The notes beneath the pieces are model-generated. The model was not told where the DNA came from. It worked only from the letters and a program-made list of their open reading frames with translations, and ran no database searches. A DNA stretch of 64,000 nucleotides from Prosapia bicincta (lineage: Eukaryota > Arthropoda > Insecta > Hemiptera > Cercopidae): the NCBI GenBank assembly GCA_036971475.1, contig JBAIZL010000001.1:112160850-112224849 (forward strand). Reading direction: 5' to 3'. Positions 23,496 through 36,062 of the stretch are shown in pieces. The translations under genes and the position numbers were made by a program. Positions within the stretch are counted from its first letter, which is position 1. Every line of letters begins with the position of its first letter.

Positions 23496-23657
23496 ACATA
23501 AACAATTTTTATATATACTATCAACCTAGCCTTGATTCTATTCAACTCAGTGTTTGATTTTACAAAATTTTTCTAAATCTATTTCCAGTTCAAATGTTTT
23601 TCATATAAAAAGTTCTAAATTAATTTTGATTCAAAATCTCTCTAAATAAATTTTATC

Positions 23658-23678
23658 GAGCCCCACGTTGTTGCGCCA
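23658..23678 (-). other. Primer-binding site, tRNA-Lys(CUU) type
   Basis: The plus strand here reads gagccccacgttg then ttgcgcca, which is the 3' end of eukaryotic tRNA-Lys(CUU) (GAGCCCCACGTTG then GGCGCCA) except for two or three positions in the acceptor stem. On the minus strand it begins TGGCGCAAC right after the 5' LTR. The tRNA sequence is from general knowledge. Confidence 0.8.
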
Positions 23679-25102
23679 ATTATAACATAATTTTTAAAGA
23701 CGCTATACAACGGGTTTTATATTATTAAATATTTTATTTAAAAGAAGATATTTTATTTCTATTTAATAACCAAAAAAAAACTACTCAAGAACAATTCATT
23801 AACATTTATTATTACAATTTCATCTCAACATTAAACAATACACAAAACAAAATTTTTCAACTTAACACTTTTTAACAAAATATACTAACTCTTTTTTCTT
23901 TTAATTTTAGAGTTACACAATTTTTATACCCTTGGCTAGTTTAAGATCTCTTGATATCTCGGGGTTATAGTATGGGCTATATTTTTTTTTTTTTTAATTC
24001 TTAGGTTAATAAAATAAATTTTGAACAAACAATAATAAATTTTGAAAATGCAAAAAGGCTAAACCACTTGAACTGGATTATTTCTTACTATTAATTAACT
24101 ACAAGATATCCTAATATACAAATTTAAACTTCTCTATTATCTTAAAAGTCCACTAAAGTTATTTTTGTAGCGCTAATAACTTATCAAATATCGAAATTTC
24201 AGTTAGCTTACGTAAGATTCCGTTCTCTTAAAATTAAACAATTCACACACTTAAATTCGTTTTATTTATTTCACTTTATATTAACACAGTATGACATTTT
24301 GTAATTCACTTCTCCTTAATTTAAGTTGGCCAATCTTCTTAACAAAACGGTATAATTTAGACGAACTCTTTCCAAATAAAATAAAATTTTGACTGCCCAG
24401 CAAGGTCTGCTTCCTCTTGTAGCGTCACCCACGCTAGAATGCTCTAACTACGCGTCCTTAGATTCTAAAATTGTTTAAAATATGGCCGCCTTCCTTCTTA
24501 AAAAAAAAACACATGTTGCCTGTAATCTAGTTTGTTTTCTTTTTCTTCACTAGAATCGATTGTCACACTGACCTACATCTGTTTTACAGCTGACATACCA
24601 CAAGTTTGTTTAGAATGGCGTTTTAACTTGGTTAAACCTGGTTGAAACTTACTGTTTCAATTTCCTATCGTCAACAAACCTTCCAGTGTTTATTTTATTA
24701 ATATTATTAGTGTGTGAAGTGTCTTTGTGTTTTACTTTTGAAATAGTTCTGAATTGTGTGTGTTTTGAGCCGAATTCATAGAAACATAACCTTTCAATTT
24801 TCTTTTGTTTACAAACGTGTTCACTTTCTCCTTCAAGTAATTACTTAGGCCCTATGTTACTACAGTTTACAAATTTGTTTACACATAACCATTATTAGAT
24901 TATCTTATTTTAAATTTTATTTGATACAACAAATTTCTTAATGGATTTTTCAGTTCAAATACCTTATTTACTTTTCTATGCTTTTACCTAAATTTTAACC
25001 TAACCAATATCTTAATGAATTTCTTTCTAAATTTTGAGTGAGTTATTTCTCATCTATTTTCCAATTCTTAAATAATATTATATAGCCCATTCTATAAATG
25101 TT

Positions 25103-25107
<5 letters not shown>
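23679..25107 (-). repeat. 5' LTR (right-hand copy)
   Basis: Pairs with 19,378-20,797. It carries the same long A/T-rich body with only scattered differences, but differs strongly in its outer 90 bp next to the primer-binding site. It ends in a TA array on its outer side. Confidence 0.93.

Positions 25108-25139
<32 letters not shown>
25108..25139. repeat. (TA)n array, right of the LTR element
   Basis: Right-hand portion of the split TA array. Confidence 0.9.
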
Positions 25140-25420
25140 TGTTTAACACGCCTTACAATTGCAAATTGCCTTCCTTTGAATATCTACAAGGGGTTTTGAA
25201 ACATTTTAATTTTATACTGCTATTAAAAACGTTTCTAATAGAACCGTTAGGATATTGACACATGTAGACAATCAGCTGTTTCAAAAATAATTAAATAACT
25301 ATTGAATAGAACAGCTGCAGCCTGTGGAATAAGTAAACCATTTGTTATTTAAATATCTGTAAATAATGAGATTAGGAAAATAATTGTTTTTATTGTAAGA
25401 TTCGAAACTCTTCGAATTTT
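25140..25420. other. AT-rich spacer
   Basis: Non-coding sequence between the LTR element and the 15-bp minisatellite, with no counterpart recognised in copy A. Nothing further seen. Confidence 0.4.
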
Positions 25421-26439
25421 ACCCCCTGAACTTATACCTCCTGCAATTATACCCCCTGAACTTATACCTCTTGAACTTATACCTCCTGCAACTATACCTC
25501 CTGAACTTATACCTCCTGCAATTATACCCCCTGTACTTATACCTCCTCTAATTATACCCCCTGTACTTATACCTCCTGAACTTATACCTCCTGCAATTAT
25601 ACCCCCTGAACTTATACCTCCTGAACTTATACCTCCTGCAATTATACCCCCTGAACTTATACCTTCTGCAATTATACCCCCTGAACTTATACCTCCTGAA
25701 ATTATACCCCCTGAACTTATACCTCCTGAACTTATACCTCCTGAACTTATACCTCCTGCAATTATACCTCATGAACCTATACCTCCTGCAATTATACCCC
25801 CTGAACCTATACCTCCTGAACTTATAGCTCTTGCAATTATACCTCCTGAACTTATTCCTCCTGATTTTATTCCTCCTGCAATTATACCTCCTGAACTTAT
25901 ACCTCCTGAACTTATAGCTCCTGCAGTTATACCCCCTGAACTTATATATCCTGCAATTATACCCCTTGAACTTATACCTCCTGAACTTATACCTCCTGCA
26001 ATTATACCCCCTGAACTTATACCTCCTACAATTATACCTCCTGAACCTATATCTCCTGAGCTTATACCTCCTGCAATTATACCCCCTGTACTTATACCTC
26101 CTGAACTTATACCTCCTGCAATTATACCCCCTGAAATTATACCTCCTGCAATTATACCTCCTGAACTTATATCTCCTGAACTTATACCTCCTGCAATTAT
26201 ACCCCTGAACTTATACCTCCTGAACTTATAGCTCCTGCAATTATACTTCCTGAACTTATACCTCCTGAACTTATTCCTCCTGCAATTATACCTTCTGAAC
26301 TTATACCTCCTGCAATTATACCTCCTGCAATTTACCCCCTGAACTTATACCTCCTGCAATTATACCTCCTGAACTTATACCTCCTGAACTTATACCTTCT
26401 GCAATTATACCCTCTGAACTTATACCTCCTGCAATTATA
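25421..26439. repeat. 15-bp minisatellite, about 68 units
   Basis: Tandem 15-bp units of the form cctcctgaacttata, with variants gcaatta for gaactta and ccccctg for cctcctg. The gaactta and gcaatta variants tend to alternate or follow a two- or three-unit pattern, so higher-order units exist. A one-base deletion at about 26,201 and another near 26,330 shift phase. Since 15 is five codons, frames stay open on both strands (NLYLL repeats on plus, RRYKF on minus), but these are artefacts of the repeat. Absent from copy A. Confidence 0.97.
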
Positions 26440-26990
26440 GGTTTTGTGGGTGATAGTAGCTGTCTTTTTCGACCTTTGTCTTATCTCAAATAAGGGCTAG
26501 GGCTTCGAATAATACACGAAATGAAATTATTCTTGTTCCTCATGCCACAGAGTAGAAAACTAGGACAGATGTGCTGCTTTTTGTCGTGATTCGAATCAGT
26601 GTAACCGCTTAAATTTTGTTAGGCGTGTAAGTTATGTAAAAGTTATAGACGTAAGAGTCATGATTATTTTTTTATTTGAAGATTTTAATTTACAATTATA
26701 TTAGCTATCTATTGCAATTAATACTAGAGCCATCAATATACATATACCCTGAATCAATAAATAAAACTAAACATAAAAGTTATTACATATAAATAAAACG
26801 AAAATAACTAAAATAACAACAAAAATTATTTTTAAGTGTGAAATTACTAAAACAACCCCAACTTACAGCATAAATACCATAAACATAACTGTATAATAAG
26901 TTAGAGGGTTGCCATGAAAACTCATATAGGACTGTGGTGTCCTAAATATTGCAAATAACATAATTATATATGGGTTTATAGATGCAATTG
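26440..26990. other. AT-rich block between minisatellite and resumed homology
   Basis: No counterpart in copy A was recognised until about 26,990, where the two copies align again. Nothing else recognised. Confidence 0.4.
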
Positions 26991-27845
26991 GGACAAATGA
27001 CACTACGATAATAATCATGTAGAAAATATATTGCATAAGTACCAACGACAGAAGTGCAGTTGAGATGTGGAAGAATCCTCAATTCAGGGGCTCTAATTTC
27101 ATGGTAAATCTTTAACTTTTCAAAAAAAAAACTTTAAATCGCCACTTAGGTAGAACCATGGATATTCATCTCTATTAATACGCAAATATATTAGAACAAC
27201 TGTATTAGTAAACTGTAAAGTGTACAGGTATTATAAACTAGTATTTTTCAGATTTTAAGCATAACCTTAGTAGGTTTTGGGATAAAGAAACAATTACTAA
27301 GTATTAGCATTTTATGATAGGAATTATTCAAATTAAACCATTTATCTACTCTTAAAAAAACAGACATTATTTTTCGTCGTTTATAGAATTTGTATATTTA
27401 AAATAATATATACAATATTACAGAAAACGATTTGTTTTTTCCATATAAAAACGTTTAAGAAACTAGATTTCGTTGCCGGTTTTTTACTACTATTTCCCTA
27501 CGAAATACATAACCTGTATTTTAAATTATTTCACTAGTTATGTCTTACATAATACGTTAAAAGTTTTATTTGTATTCGGTATCTTGAAAGAAAGGCAGTT
27601 AAAATGAATTAAAAAAGTAACTTATTGAAAATACTAAACCTTTATGAGAATTTGAGGAGAGTATTTTGTGTAATAACTCGATAATTCATTTTAAAACATT
27701 TAGTTATACACCTATTTGTATTATGAAAATTTATTGATTTTTATAAATATTGATTTAAATAAACTTGGCTTATTAATAATCATTGTATATTTATAAGTGA
27801 AAACAATATTTTTGCTTAGTTTATATTGGAATTTGTTATACCATA

Positions 27846-28073
27846 TTACTTGAATATAGTGAGTATAGTCCCCTTAAAAGGATACTTCCTCTGCAGCTGC
27901 AGAACGCTCTCTGCATTGTATGTGTTAACTAAAAAAGTGTTTTTATGTTGGTCTGGATCCCCTAAACTGTCTCTCTTCGATATAGCCTCCCTGCCATACG
28001 CATGTCCTTTATTATCTTTACCTATTGGGAAGGAATAAGAATATTCCCATAACTTAATGCTTACTGTAGCCAA
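27846..28073 (-). pseudogene. Exon-like block, copy B
   Basis: About 75 residues on the minus strand, aligned with the block in copy A. Shared features are LWEY, then an SxP motif, TFLVNTYNAESVLQL and KYPFKG. Compared with A it retains 'GKDNKGHAYGREAIS' and 'GDPDQHKN', which A has lost or scrambled, so the middle of B looks closer to the ancestor. It lacks the GKPEGNY tail of A through a small deletion. A possible acceptor, ggctacag/TAAGC, matches the one in A. Probably a dead exon of an unrecognised gene. Confidence 0.45.
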
Positions 28074-28435
28074 TATATTTATTTAGAAAAGAAAGTATAA
28101 TATATTAACAAACTTATTTTTAGTAACTGTTTAAAATAAAACCATTCCACCATGAATAGGTGTTTAGTGTCAATCCGATTTTCTATAATTCGTGTTCTGT
28201 AATATAATGGAAAAGCATGATCTGGATATTTACAATATATAACATACAAATATTAGAGGTTATAATTATGGAAACAAGGTTTTTAATAGTATAAATAGTT
28301 AATAAATAATTTATTTAAATGATGTTATAAAAAGAGGACAAAATATTTTCATAAATTAAAGTAAAACTAGTTTTCGTTCAACAAGATACAGGAATTAGTT
28401 TGTATTATATAAGTGATTAGATTGGGTTTGGTTAG

Positions 28436-28466
28436 TTTACTAGAGGCAAGGTTAGGTTAGATTAAT
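28436..28466. repeat. Short TTAGG-type tract in copy B
   Basis: Counterpart of 11,046-11,112: ggtttggttagttt, then caaggttaggttagatta. Confidence 0.5.
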
Positions 28467-29460
28467 GTTCTTCCAAATAATTAATAGCAATTTTAGTGAG
28501 TTAAGCATAATCGTTATTGGTAGGATAAAAATATCATTGCTCTAACCTTTTCACGTTTTGGGAAGTTAAGAAACTAGAAATCTTTCAGAATATTAGACAA
28601 TTTTTATGAAAGTTTTAAATTATATAAAGATTTTGAGTTATGTATAACGTATATATTATATCATATCATCAGTTTTGAAAGTTATTAGAATACACTAGTC
28701 ATGGTTTTTTCATAAAATCACGGTGCATAAACCAGAGGCAAAGGCTTTCAAAACATAAATGTTTAGTAGTTCTAATTTCATATAAAAGTTTACAACAAAA
28801 CAAATGTCAAGAGTTATTTGCTTTGTGAACGAGTACAATCTGGTTTAGAGGCGTGACGTAAAGCTTTCTGACGAATGGATAAAACCATCATTTACGAAGT
28901 ATGTAAACAGAAATCAGCATGTAAAGGTTTTCTATACCTTGCTTTCTGTCTTATTATACAATAAATATATTTTTCTTTAAATTTAACGTAAGTTTTCATA
29001 ACACCAAACCTATAAGAATTAATATCCTGCTCTCTCACTCTCTTTCTCTCTCACTCTGCCCTCCTAGATATTTTTTTATCTACTTGACGGTAATTGGGTT
29101 CGAATTAAATAAAATGTATTTGTCAGTAGATTAAATCAATTTCGTTCAAATAATAGAAGCGAAGGGTATTAAAATGTGCTCTTTTCGAAAATGCTTTTCT
29201 CCCCCATTGCTTTGGTTTAATTTGTAATAATATTTATCAGAATTACAGTCTTATTTAACCTTTTTAAATCTCGTAATCATATTGAATATTAGTTCCAACA
29301 AATTCTATTTTGATTGTTATATTTGAAAGACAATATTCTGTTTCAAGTATAATTTAATAATATCTGCATTACCATATTTCCTTTCTAGTTTGGTAATATT
29401 ATTTAAATTTTTCTAAACAAGTCTTTTTTTCGAATTCTTATTACTTACTCATATACAGTA

Positions 29461-29506
<46 letters not shown>
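29461..29506. repeat. (TA)n microsatellite
   Basis: TA array with a TG-containing left edge, in the poorly aligned part of copy B. Confidence 0.93.
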
Positions 29507-29509
<3 letters not shown>

Positions 29510-32249
29510 TATACATTCAACCCTTTATCTGTGAAATATTTCAAAAATCACATCTAGTTCACGTAATAGTTCTTCAGGTTTCGATCGTTTAACCTTATCT
29601 TAATTTTAATGTATTAATTTTATACAATGATGACCATTTACTAGTATTTTGTAAATCACACTAACTTATGTACCATGTGTAAATATTTGAGTGACTTCTG
29701 CGACAAGAAATTACATTGTTTTTCACAAATAGGTCACATTGTGGGAATGCAATGCTTAAGTAGAGAGTTCTTCAGTGCTTAGCCAATACGGTCACTGGCC
29801 AGACGTAGTGTAGAACTAAGACTGCCTACAAGTAACGTGTATGACGTGGTAGGTAAATTACTTTTGTGCTCCAACAAAATTGCTACAGGAAATAAATCTA
29901 ATGGCAAAATCACGATAGAGAAAGTCTTTCAACAAGTGGATTATATTGTTGTAGTACAAGGGATTGTGTTTTTATTTTTACATAATTACAGGAAAGGCTA
30001 GAGGCTCGTAGCAGCCATTGCTGCTTCTTATTTATTACAATAAAATGAAACTTAATACTCACCGTTAAATACTTGGTAATAGTTTAATTAATATAATATT
30101 ATTAAGATATAAATACCAATATATTTCATGCTAGAATCACAATAGTATTTCTTGGTAAACAATGATTTTTGTCCAACTGATTTCATCGTTGTCTATTATT
30201 TCTTAACCACTTTTAACCATTATTTATTTTGCACACCATTCCCAAATACTTTTACACAAACTCGCAGCCTTCCCCTATTACATACATTTCAATTAAGCAG
30301 GACAATAATGTAAGATAAATAAATCAAACTAGTTGTTTACATCAGCTGATGTTCTATTCATCTGATATTCTATTAATCACCATCCACCATATAGGACCTA
30401 CTTGTTAATAGACTTGTTAATGATATTTCCATTAGAAACACATTGTATCTAACAAAGTCAGTGGGGTGAATGCCTGGTAATTTTTAACCAAACTGAATAC
30501 AAACCGATAAATAGAAGAAATTAATTATATTAGTTTACACACATTAAATAATATATTCCCTACTTATTTCACAATTCCCAACACCTTTCAGAATGGTAGA
30601 CACAGAAATAGAATTCGTCTCCCACAAAGACTTGTTATGTAATCTGACGTTAGCATTTAGTTTTCAGTATGAAATATTTCTGACAGATATTTATAAACGT
30701 AAGTCTACAAAATGTCATCTCTTCGTACACGTTACGAATATAAACAGCATGTCAAATATAGGTTGTTTTCATAAAGGTATAATGCGAGAGAAAAATATCA
30801 AGTGAATGACAGGCAATAGAAAAAAACATCTAAGGAAAAAGTTTACATGTAGCATTGAAAAAATAGGCTACAACAGATTTTTTTGAAGGAAATATAAAAC
30901 AACATGGCCTTAATCTAAATATTGTACATTTAAAATAACCACCTACGAGACGTTTTTAAAACTTGAGATCTTCTTTTCACAAATAAAAGAAACACGCTAT
31001 TGGAATGAGACATATATGGTTTTATAATTATTGTTACATTTTTGGTTAATAAAGGTTTCTAAATAAACGTAATTATAGTGAGAATAAAGGATCTCAGCTC
31101 AACATTTCAGTGACACAGTTTCTGTTGGCATTACCTAATCAGGTTATTGTATTTTATATCAATAGGTAACAATGTCATGTACAACAAAATTAATTGCCTC
31201 CAATCTAGTGAACTAAATTTGCGAGAGAAATTTAGCTGAACGCCATATTTATGGAACAGTACAAACTTTTTGGTAATTATTATTTTTTAATTTTCACATT
31301 TCAATATTTTACTAGTCTAGACATAAGTAGGGAGAAAGGTTCTCGGCTTGGCCAGGAGATGGCATTGCAATCCTTTGTAACATAAATAGATTTTGGTTTC
31401 ATTCATAGAGTAATTTTAAATTTCAGCATTTTATGAAATCTTTGCACTGATCTCTGAATCAGATCCTAAAGTACAATGGGAAAAGTTATATCTCAGTAAC
31501 TTTTCCATACATTTATTCAATTTAAAACTTAGCTATATCGTTATTTTACTTTGTTCAAATTTATTTTTTGGAGTATCGTAAAAACAGTGTCTTGACAATA
31601 GTTGTCTTACAAAATCTTAAATAAACAGGAAATAAATGGGTAATACCATAAAGTGATCTATGCTGTTGTAGTCTTTAACAACTAACTTCCAGAGCGTGAG
31701 TAATTTTACAAGAGTAAAACAATATAAAGCAATACAAGAGAAACTGTATCGATGTAGTTTTGTTACATTCAGTGTACACAATAGGGTATCATTGTTAATG
31801 CATATCATAGTATCTCACGAAATTTGCCTATTAACTAATGTCTGTAAGGTATTAACAAACTTTTTATTGTTCAGGAAATTGATAATTTCGTAGCTCGATT
31901 AATACTATTTATTAATAAATTAATTTTCTACAACCCTCAAAATGTACACCCATAGTATCGTGAATGTTAACTATTTAAAGAGTAAACATTGTACATTTGT
32001 TCCTGCCTAATGTACTATACAATGCGTTAGTTTACTAAGTACCTATTTAAGATCATATCCCGACTAATCAGATAGAGTTATATACTACTCAGTGACGAAA
32101 TTATAGTAGCTAATATCAGAAAAGTAGTAAAACGTTTTTAGGTAAAGTTTTTATATCGTGCATAAATCTAATTGTTTTAAAAAATACGGTGTTCTAATGT
32201 GTTTTTTAAATATTTTAGTTCACAATAAAACTCTCTACTAGGGAGTTGT

Positions 32250-35200
32250 GATACTGAATATATGTTTCTTACTTGTAACAATAACTTCATCTACATCGGC
32301 TACATATTATTTCGAAACCCGTCAGTAAGTAAGATAGATGTATCCACTCATTTACCCAATAATTACTTATAATTTATTTACTGAATTCAAAATGATTACA
32401 ACAACCATCTTGAATATTGAGTGTTTGTGTGCGTGCATGTGTATGTTTGCTCGGGCGCGTATTTGTTTGATAATTTAGGAAAAACAATTTAACAAAATAA
32501 AAAAAACATTACATTTAATGAGGTATTTAGAAACCCTGTAAAACATTTTGTGCAGCACAAATCCAGTTCAGTGCACATATAACCCATTTACCTTTGATAC
32601 GTTTTAAGAACGTTTGGCAATAAAACGTTTCTTTCGCAATATAAAATAATAAAATAATAAAATATTTTATAGGGCATTAGTATATTTTATTTAGACTGAA
32701 AGCATATTTGGTTTATAAATGAGGTGAAACAGATTTTTATTTATATATAGTGTTCACAAATATTTATCTAAGATGTATATCAAATATAAATTGTGTGTTA
32801 ACACATTTACATTGTTTTAAAGCTCTACCATAATCTAATGTGTCTTTTCACATTTTTAAAAGCAATATTTTAATACTGGTTTCTCTCTCTAGGAAACGAA
32901 CTCATCCGTTTTGCTACCCTTTTGTGACTGAAGACATGAGGACAACGTTTTCTGTGACCAGCTGCATTAAATCTACAGTACGTAGTATTCAAATTATATA
33001 TGTAAACAATGCTTTTAATTTCAACACTTTTTCTTTACTCAAAAAGAATATTATGTGGATTTGAATTGCCGGCCCAGTAAATGCTAAATTGTATAATTAT
33101 GTTCTTCTCTCTTACTTCTATAGGAATATTTTTTACATGAAAATATTGGAGCAAGTAGACGTGTTACTTTTAGTTTTATTAAAGTACTTTCAAGTAATAG
33201 TATAACCTAAAAAACACTAAAAAAAATTAAACTAAAAAATAAAAATTGAAGTAGGGCTTTAGCAAAATATGAATTAAATCTTGCCACTATTGAAACACGA
33301 TTAAAACCAAGCTCATGAGCATCTATCTTCAGCCCCAATATATAATGCCTATTTGGAAAATGAAACGTTAGACTTTTTAAAAAGATATAAAGAGTTTATT
33401 TACCTAAAGTAACTTCTTTTCAAGACAACGTGTGTGTATAAACATAATCCTCCTACATAGAAAACAATTATATCCACTAACTAAACCTCTAACGGCAAAA
33501 TTTACGCGGTTTCTTTCAATATGCATTAATTATTTTGAGAAAATGTCATTATTATTGGGACGGGACAAAAATGCGTTTATATATGATTTCTATCAACTCA
33601 GCCCTCTTATTGCTTGCGGTCTACATAACGATTGTTCGACATCTACCTCCTACTAACTTACAAGTATGTATACTAACCTAATTCTGTACTTTATTTTATA
33701 GACCTAAAGATCTACTCTAATCTTAAAATTATTTTCTTAATGATAAACTAATTAGTATGACACTAGCAATGACGAAGGAAACACTTTTAACAATAAATCA
33801 ATAATTACGAAACTCATAAATAAACAATTTACTTTTTAGCTTTGAATTTAAATATACGTTATAAAAGATAGCTCATTGAAAACATAAATTAGCTAATACA
33901 AACATTTTTCCAAAGATTATTACAAAATGTAATATTCAATAATATAAGGCTTCTCCTACTAGCATAAACTTTATCGACTTATTTTTCTAATCTCTATTAT
34001 TTAATTCAGAACTTGTTATTTTACATCCAAACATAACCCTCCAATCATCTCCTTGGTGTGTGAGTACATCAGAACTCCTATAATGTCTGAGAAATCTAGT
34101 ACTGAAACCCTTATCAACCAGTATTCCCCTCTCATGAACTATTTAATTCTAAGTGCAACCTCGTCAACATTGGTTTCACACCCTTGTAAGTTGTACTTCA
34201 CAATGCCATCAGAATCCGTAGGAATCTCTGGGAATTTTATGTCCTGAAGTTTATTATTTGAAGTGAATATATTATTGGGAAAGAAATATCCCTTAATAAA
34301 TCTGCTCTCGGTTTCGTCCAAAATGTGTTGATTTAGGGCGTTTCTAAAAATTTCCTAGTGTTTGTATTGATCTTCAATAATAAATTATGTAATAATTATT
34401 TTAGTGCACTTTCTAATTTTTTTGATAATTTATTGTTTATTTAAACATTTAGTACATTCAACACCGCAAGTATGATAGTACTTGTTGGCATGAATAAATA
34501 ATTCATAGCAGTACTGGTTATTTAAAAAAAAATTAGAATAAATTCCGTATAACTTTACACGGTAAGACGTAGGCTATACCCTCATCGTCATTATTGTTTT
34601 CTATAGTGATCTCTTCTGTAATGCTTCATACAGGTATATAGTTTAAACCAAATTAAAAATAATTTGTCCTACTACAGATTTACTTAATTGCTTTACACAA
34701 GTCACACAGGAATTTGTTTTCAAAACTACGCGCTACAGCTTCTCTATGTAAATAAAATTATTAAAATAAATTAGTTGAATGTTGCTTGAGTTTATTAAAT
34801 TGAAAAGAAAAATAATGTTTAGGTTATTACTTTCACTACCAACTGCTGCCAATCTACAGGCTGAAAGAAGAAATTATTTTTTTGTAGTTTACAACAACAA
34901 TTAAAAAAATTATATATTAGATAATAGCGCATAAACATTAATTTCAATATAAATTTTGAACCCTGTTCTCCAAATTAAATATAAACTATATAAAAACTCG
35001 AATTTCTTATTTTATTTGAAAAAGATCTTCCATTGTTAAACCTATTATTTTTATTTGTTCATGGAAGCGACTAAATGTTTTTCAAGCTAACTACGGAATA
35101 TGTATCAGTAGAAAATATAGTAGTTTAAAATATATAACAGTAGAAAAATATTATTCTATTAATTTATATTGTATATATTGTAATGGACACTATTAGAGAT

Positions 35201-35960
35201 TTTCCATCTAGCTCTCAATATTTATAAATTAATTCAACTTATGAAACAGAGATCTATGTAAGTAAACACGTCATTTTAATGAGAGAATTTATCCTTACTA
35301 AATGTATTATTTGTTCTTGTAGGTCAAACCGTACGCCGATATTTGAATTGGATAAAGATTAATCAGTCTTTTAATATTTTACTTCTTTGAACAATCTGTA
35401 CTAAAAGCTATTTTCTATCTTGTCATTATTTTACTACAAATAGAATATTTATAACGTAAAAAAATATAAATTTTACTTCATAATATCTTAAATTTATTAT
35501 TTAAGAAATAACAGGATTTACGTTGATTATATATAAGTTATTAGCAAGATATATCAATACACAAATAGATATTTTTTTTTTAATTACCGCAAAATATATA
35601 TACATAAAATATACTATAAATCTGCTAATTAACCTGTGTAATATATTACTAATATTCAATATGATGTAATGGAATAGAACAGTTGTAAAATTCGTAAATA
35701 TTCTCAAAATTATAATATAGGCTAATATAGCAACACTTGATGAAAAATTATTGTTATTATGAAAACCTACTTTGTTCACCAGTATCTTGACTTGATGGAA
35801 ATTTTTATTTAATATTATAAACTAAGCAAAGGTTTTGATTTTTAATATTACTAAAAATTGTTGAATTGTTGGAATATTAACTATTATTAGTGGTTTATTT
35901 ATATTGATTACCGTCACAGATCCGTTATCTACAGTTACTAGTTTTAAACAATAAAGTGTG
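32250..35960. other. AT-rich DNA, no gene recognised
   Basis: Beyond the end of copy B no duplicated segment was found. One more balanced patch on the minus strand at 34,139-34,321 is listed separately. Short frames at 32,840, 33,432 and 35,501 lack any motif. Confidence 0.45.
34139..34330 (-). other. Possible exon remnant, family unknown
   Basis: About 62 codons on the minus strand including ESRFIKGYFFPNNIF, KFPEIPTDSDGIVKYNLQG and NVDEVALRIK before a stop. Residue use (varied, with G, P, D, E and few runs) is more protein-like than the surrounding translated AT sequence. The frame continues open for about 38 more codons beyond the first stop (FMRGEYWLIRVSVLDF). No splice sites are convincing. 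It may be an exon, a pseudogene or part of a mobile element. Confidence 0.25.
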
Positions 35961-35964
35961 AAAT

Positions 35965-36062
35965 CTCGAGACGCTATACAATAAACTTAAATACGATATT
36001 TTGCTGCAAAGAAAATTACAAAAAAATTATTAAAGAACATATTCCATTAATAAATTACATGA
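35965..36062. repeat. Relic of an LTR end related to 23,679
   Basis: gagacgctataca is followed by a stretch ending ttaaagaacatattccattaataaattac. This follows 23,696-23,818 of the 5' LTR (aagacgctatacaacgg...ctcaagaacaattcattaacatttattattac) with gaps. It resembles the outer end of the LTR and suggests an older, truncated insertion of a related element. Alignment by eye only. Confidence 0.4.

Larger units (their letters stand above)
19378..25107 (-). mobile_element. Non-autonomous LTR retrotransposon, minus strand
   Basis: Two long direct repeats, 19,378-20,797 and 23,679-25,107, enclose about 2.9 kb. Orientation is given by a primer-binding site next to the right-hand LTR and a short purine tract next to the left one, so the element reads right to left. 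The LTR ends form a 10-bp imperfect inverted repeat (ATTGTAACAT and ATGTTATAAT). The internal region carries only a Gag-like frame with protease pieces. There is no reverse transcriptase, RNase H or integrase, and the space is too short for them. Most of the LTR length is nearly identical between copies, so insertion is fairly recent. It probably relied on a full Gypsy-type relative for movement (inference). Confidence 0.9.
14270..32250 (+). repeat. Copy B of the segmental-duplication unit, interrupted by insertions
   Basis: The longest copy. It matches copy A from 14,270 to 28,715, copy C (inverted) from about 27,700 to 31,370, and copy Z from 31,370 to 32,250. It is much longer than A because of later insertions: the piggyBac-like relic, TA arrays with a hairpin, and a 7.8-kb block (19,140-26,990) containing the LTR element and a minisatellite. 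The 29,250-30,880 portion has no counterpart I could align well and may hold another unrecognised insertion. Two short frames at 30,593-30,805 and 31,617-31,893 show no known motif. Confidence 0.8.

Noticed and set aside
22903..23529. 208-codon plus-strand frame rich in Ser, Phe and Ile
   Set aside because: Antisense shadow of the Gag-like coiled-coil gene; Glu/Lys-rich codons give Ser/Phe on the other strand.
25548..26208. Repetitive frames RRYKF... and NLYLL...
   Set aside because: By-products of a 15-bp repeat whose length is a multiple of three.
25421..26439. CRISPR array
   Set aside because: Head-to-tail 15-bp repeats with no unique spacers, in a eukaryotic genome.
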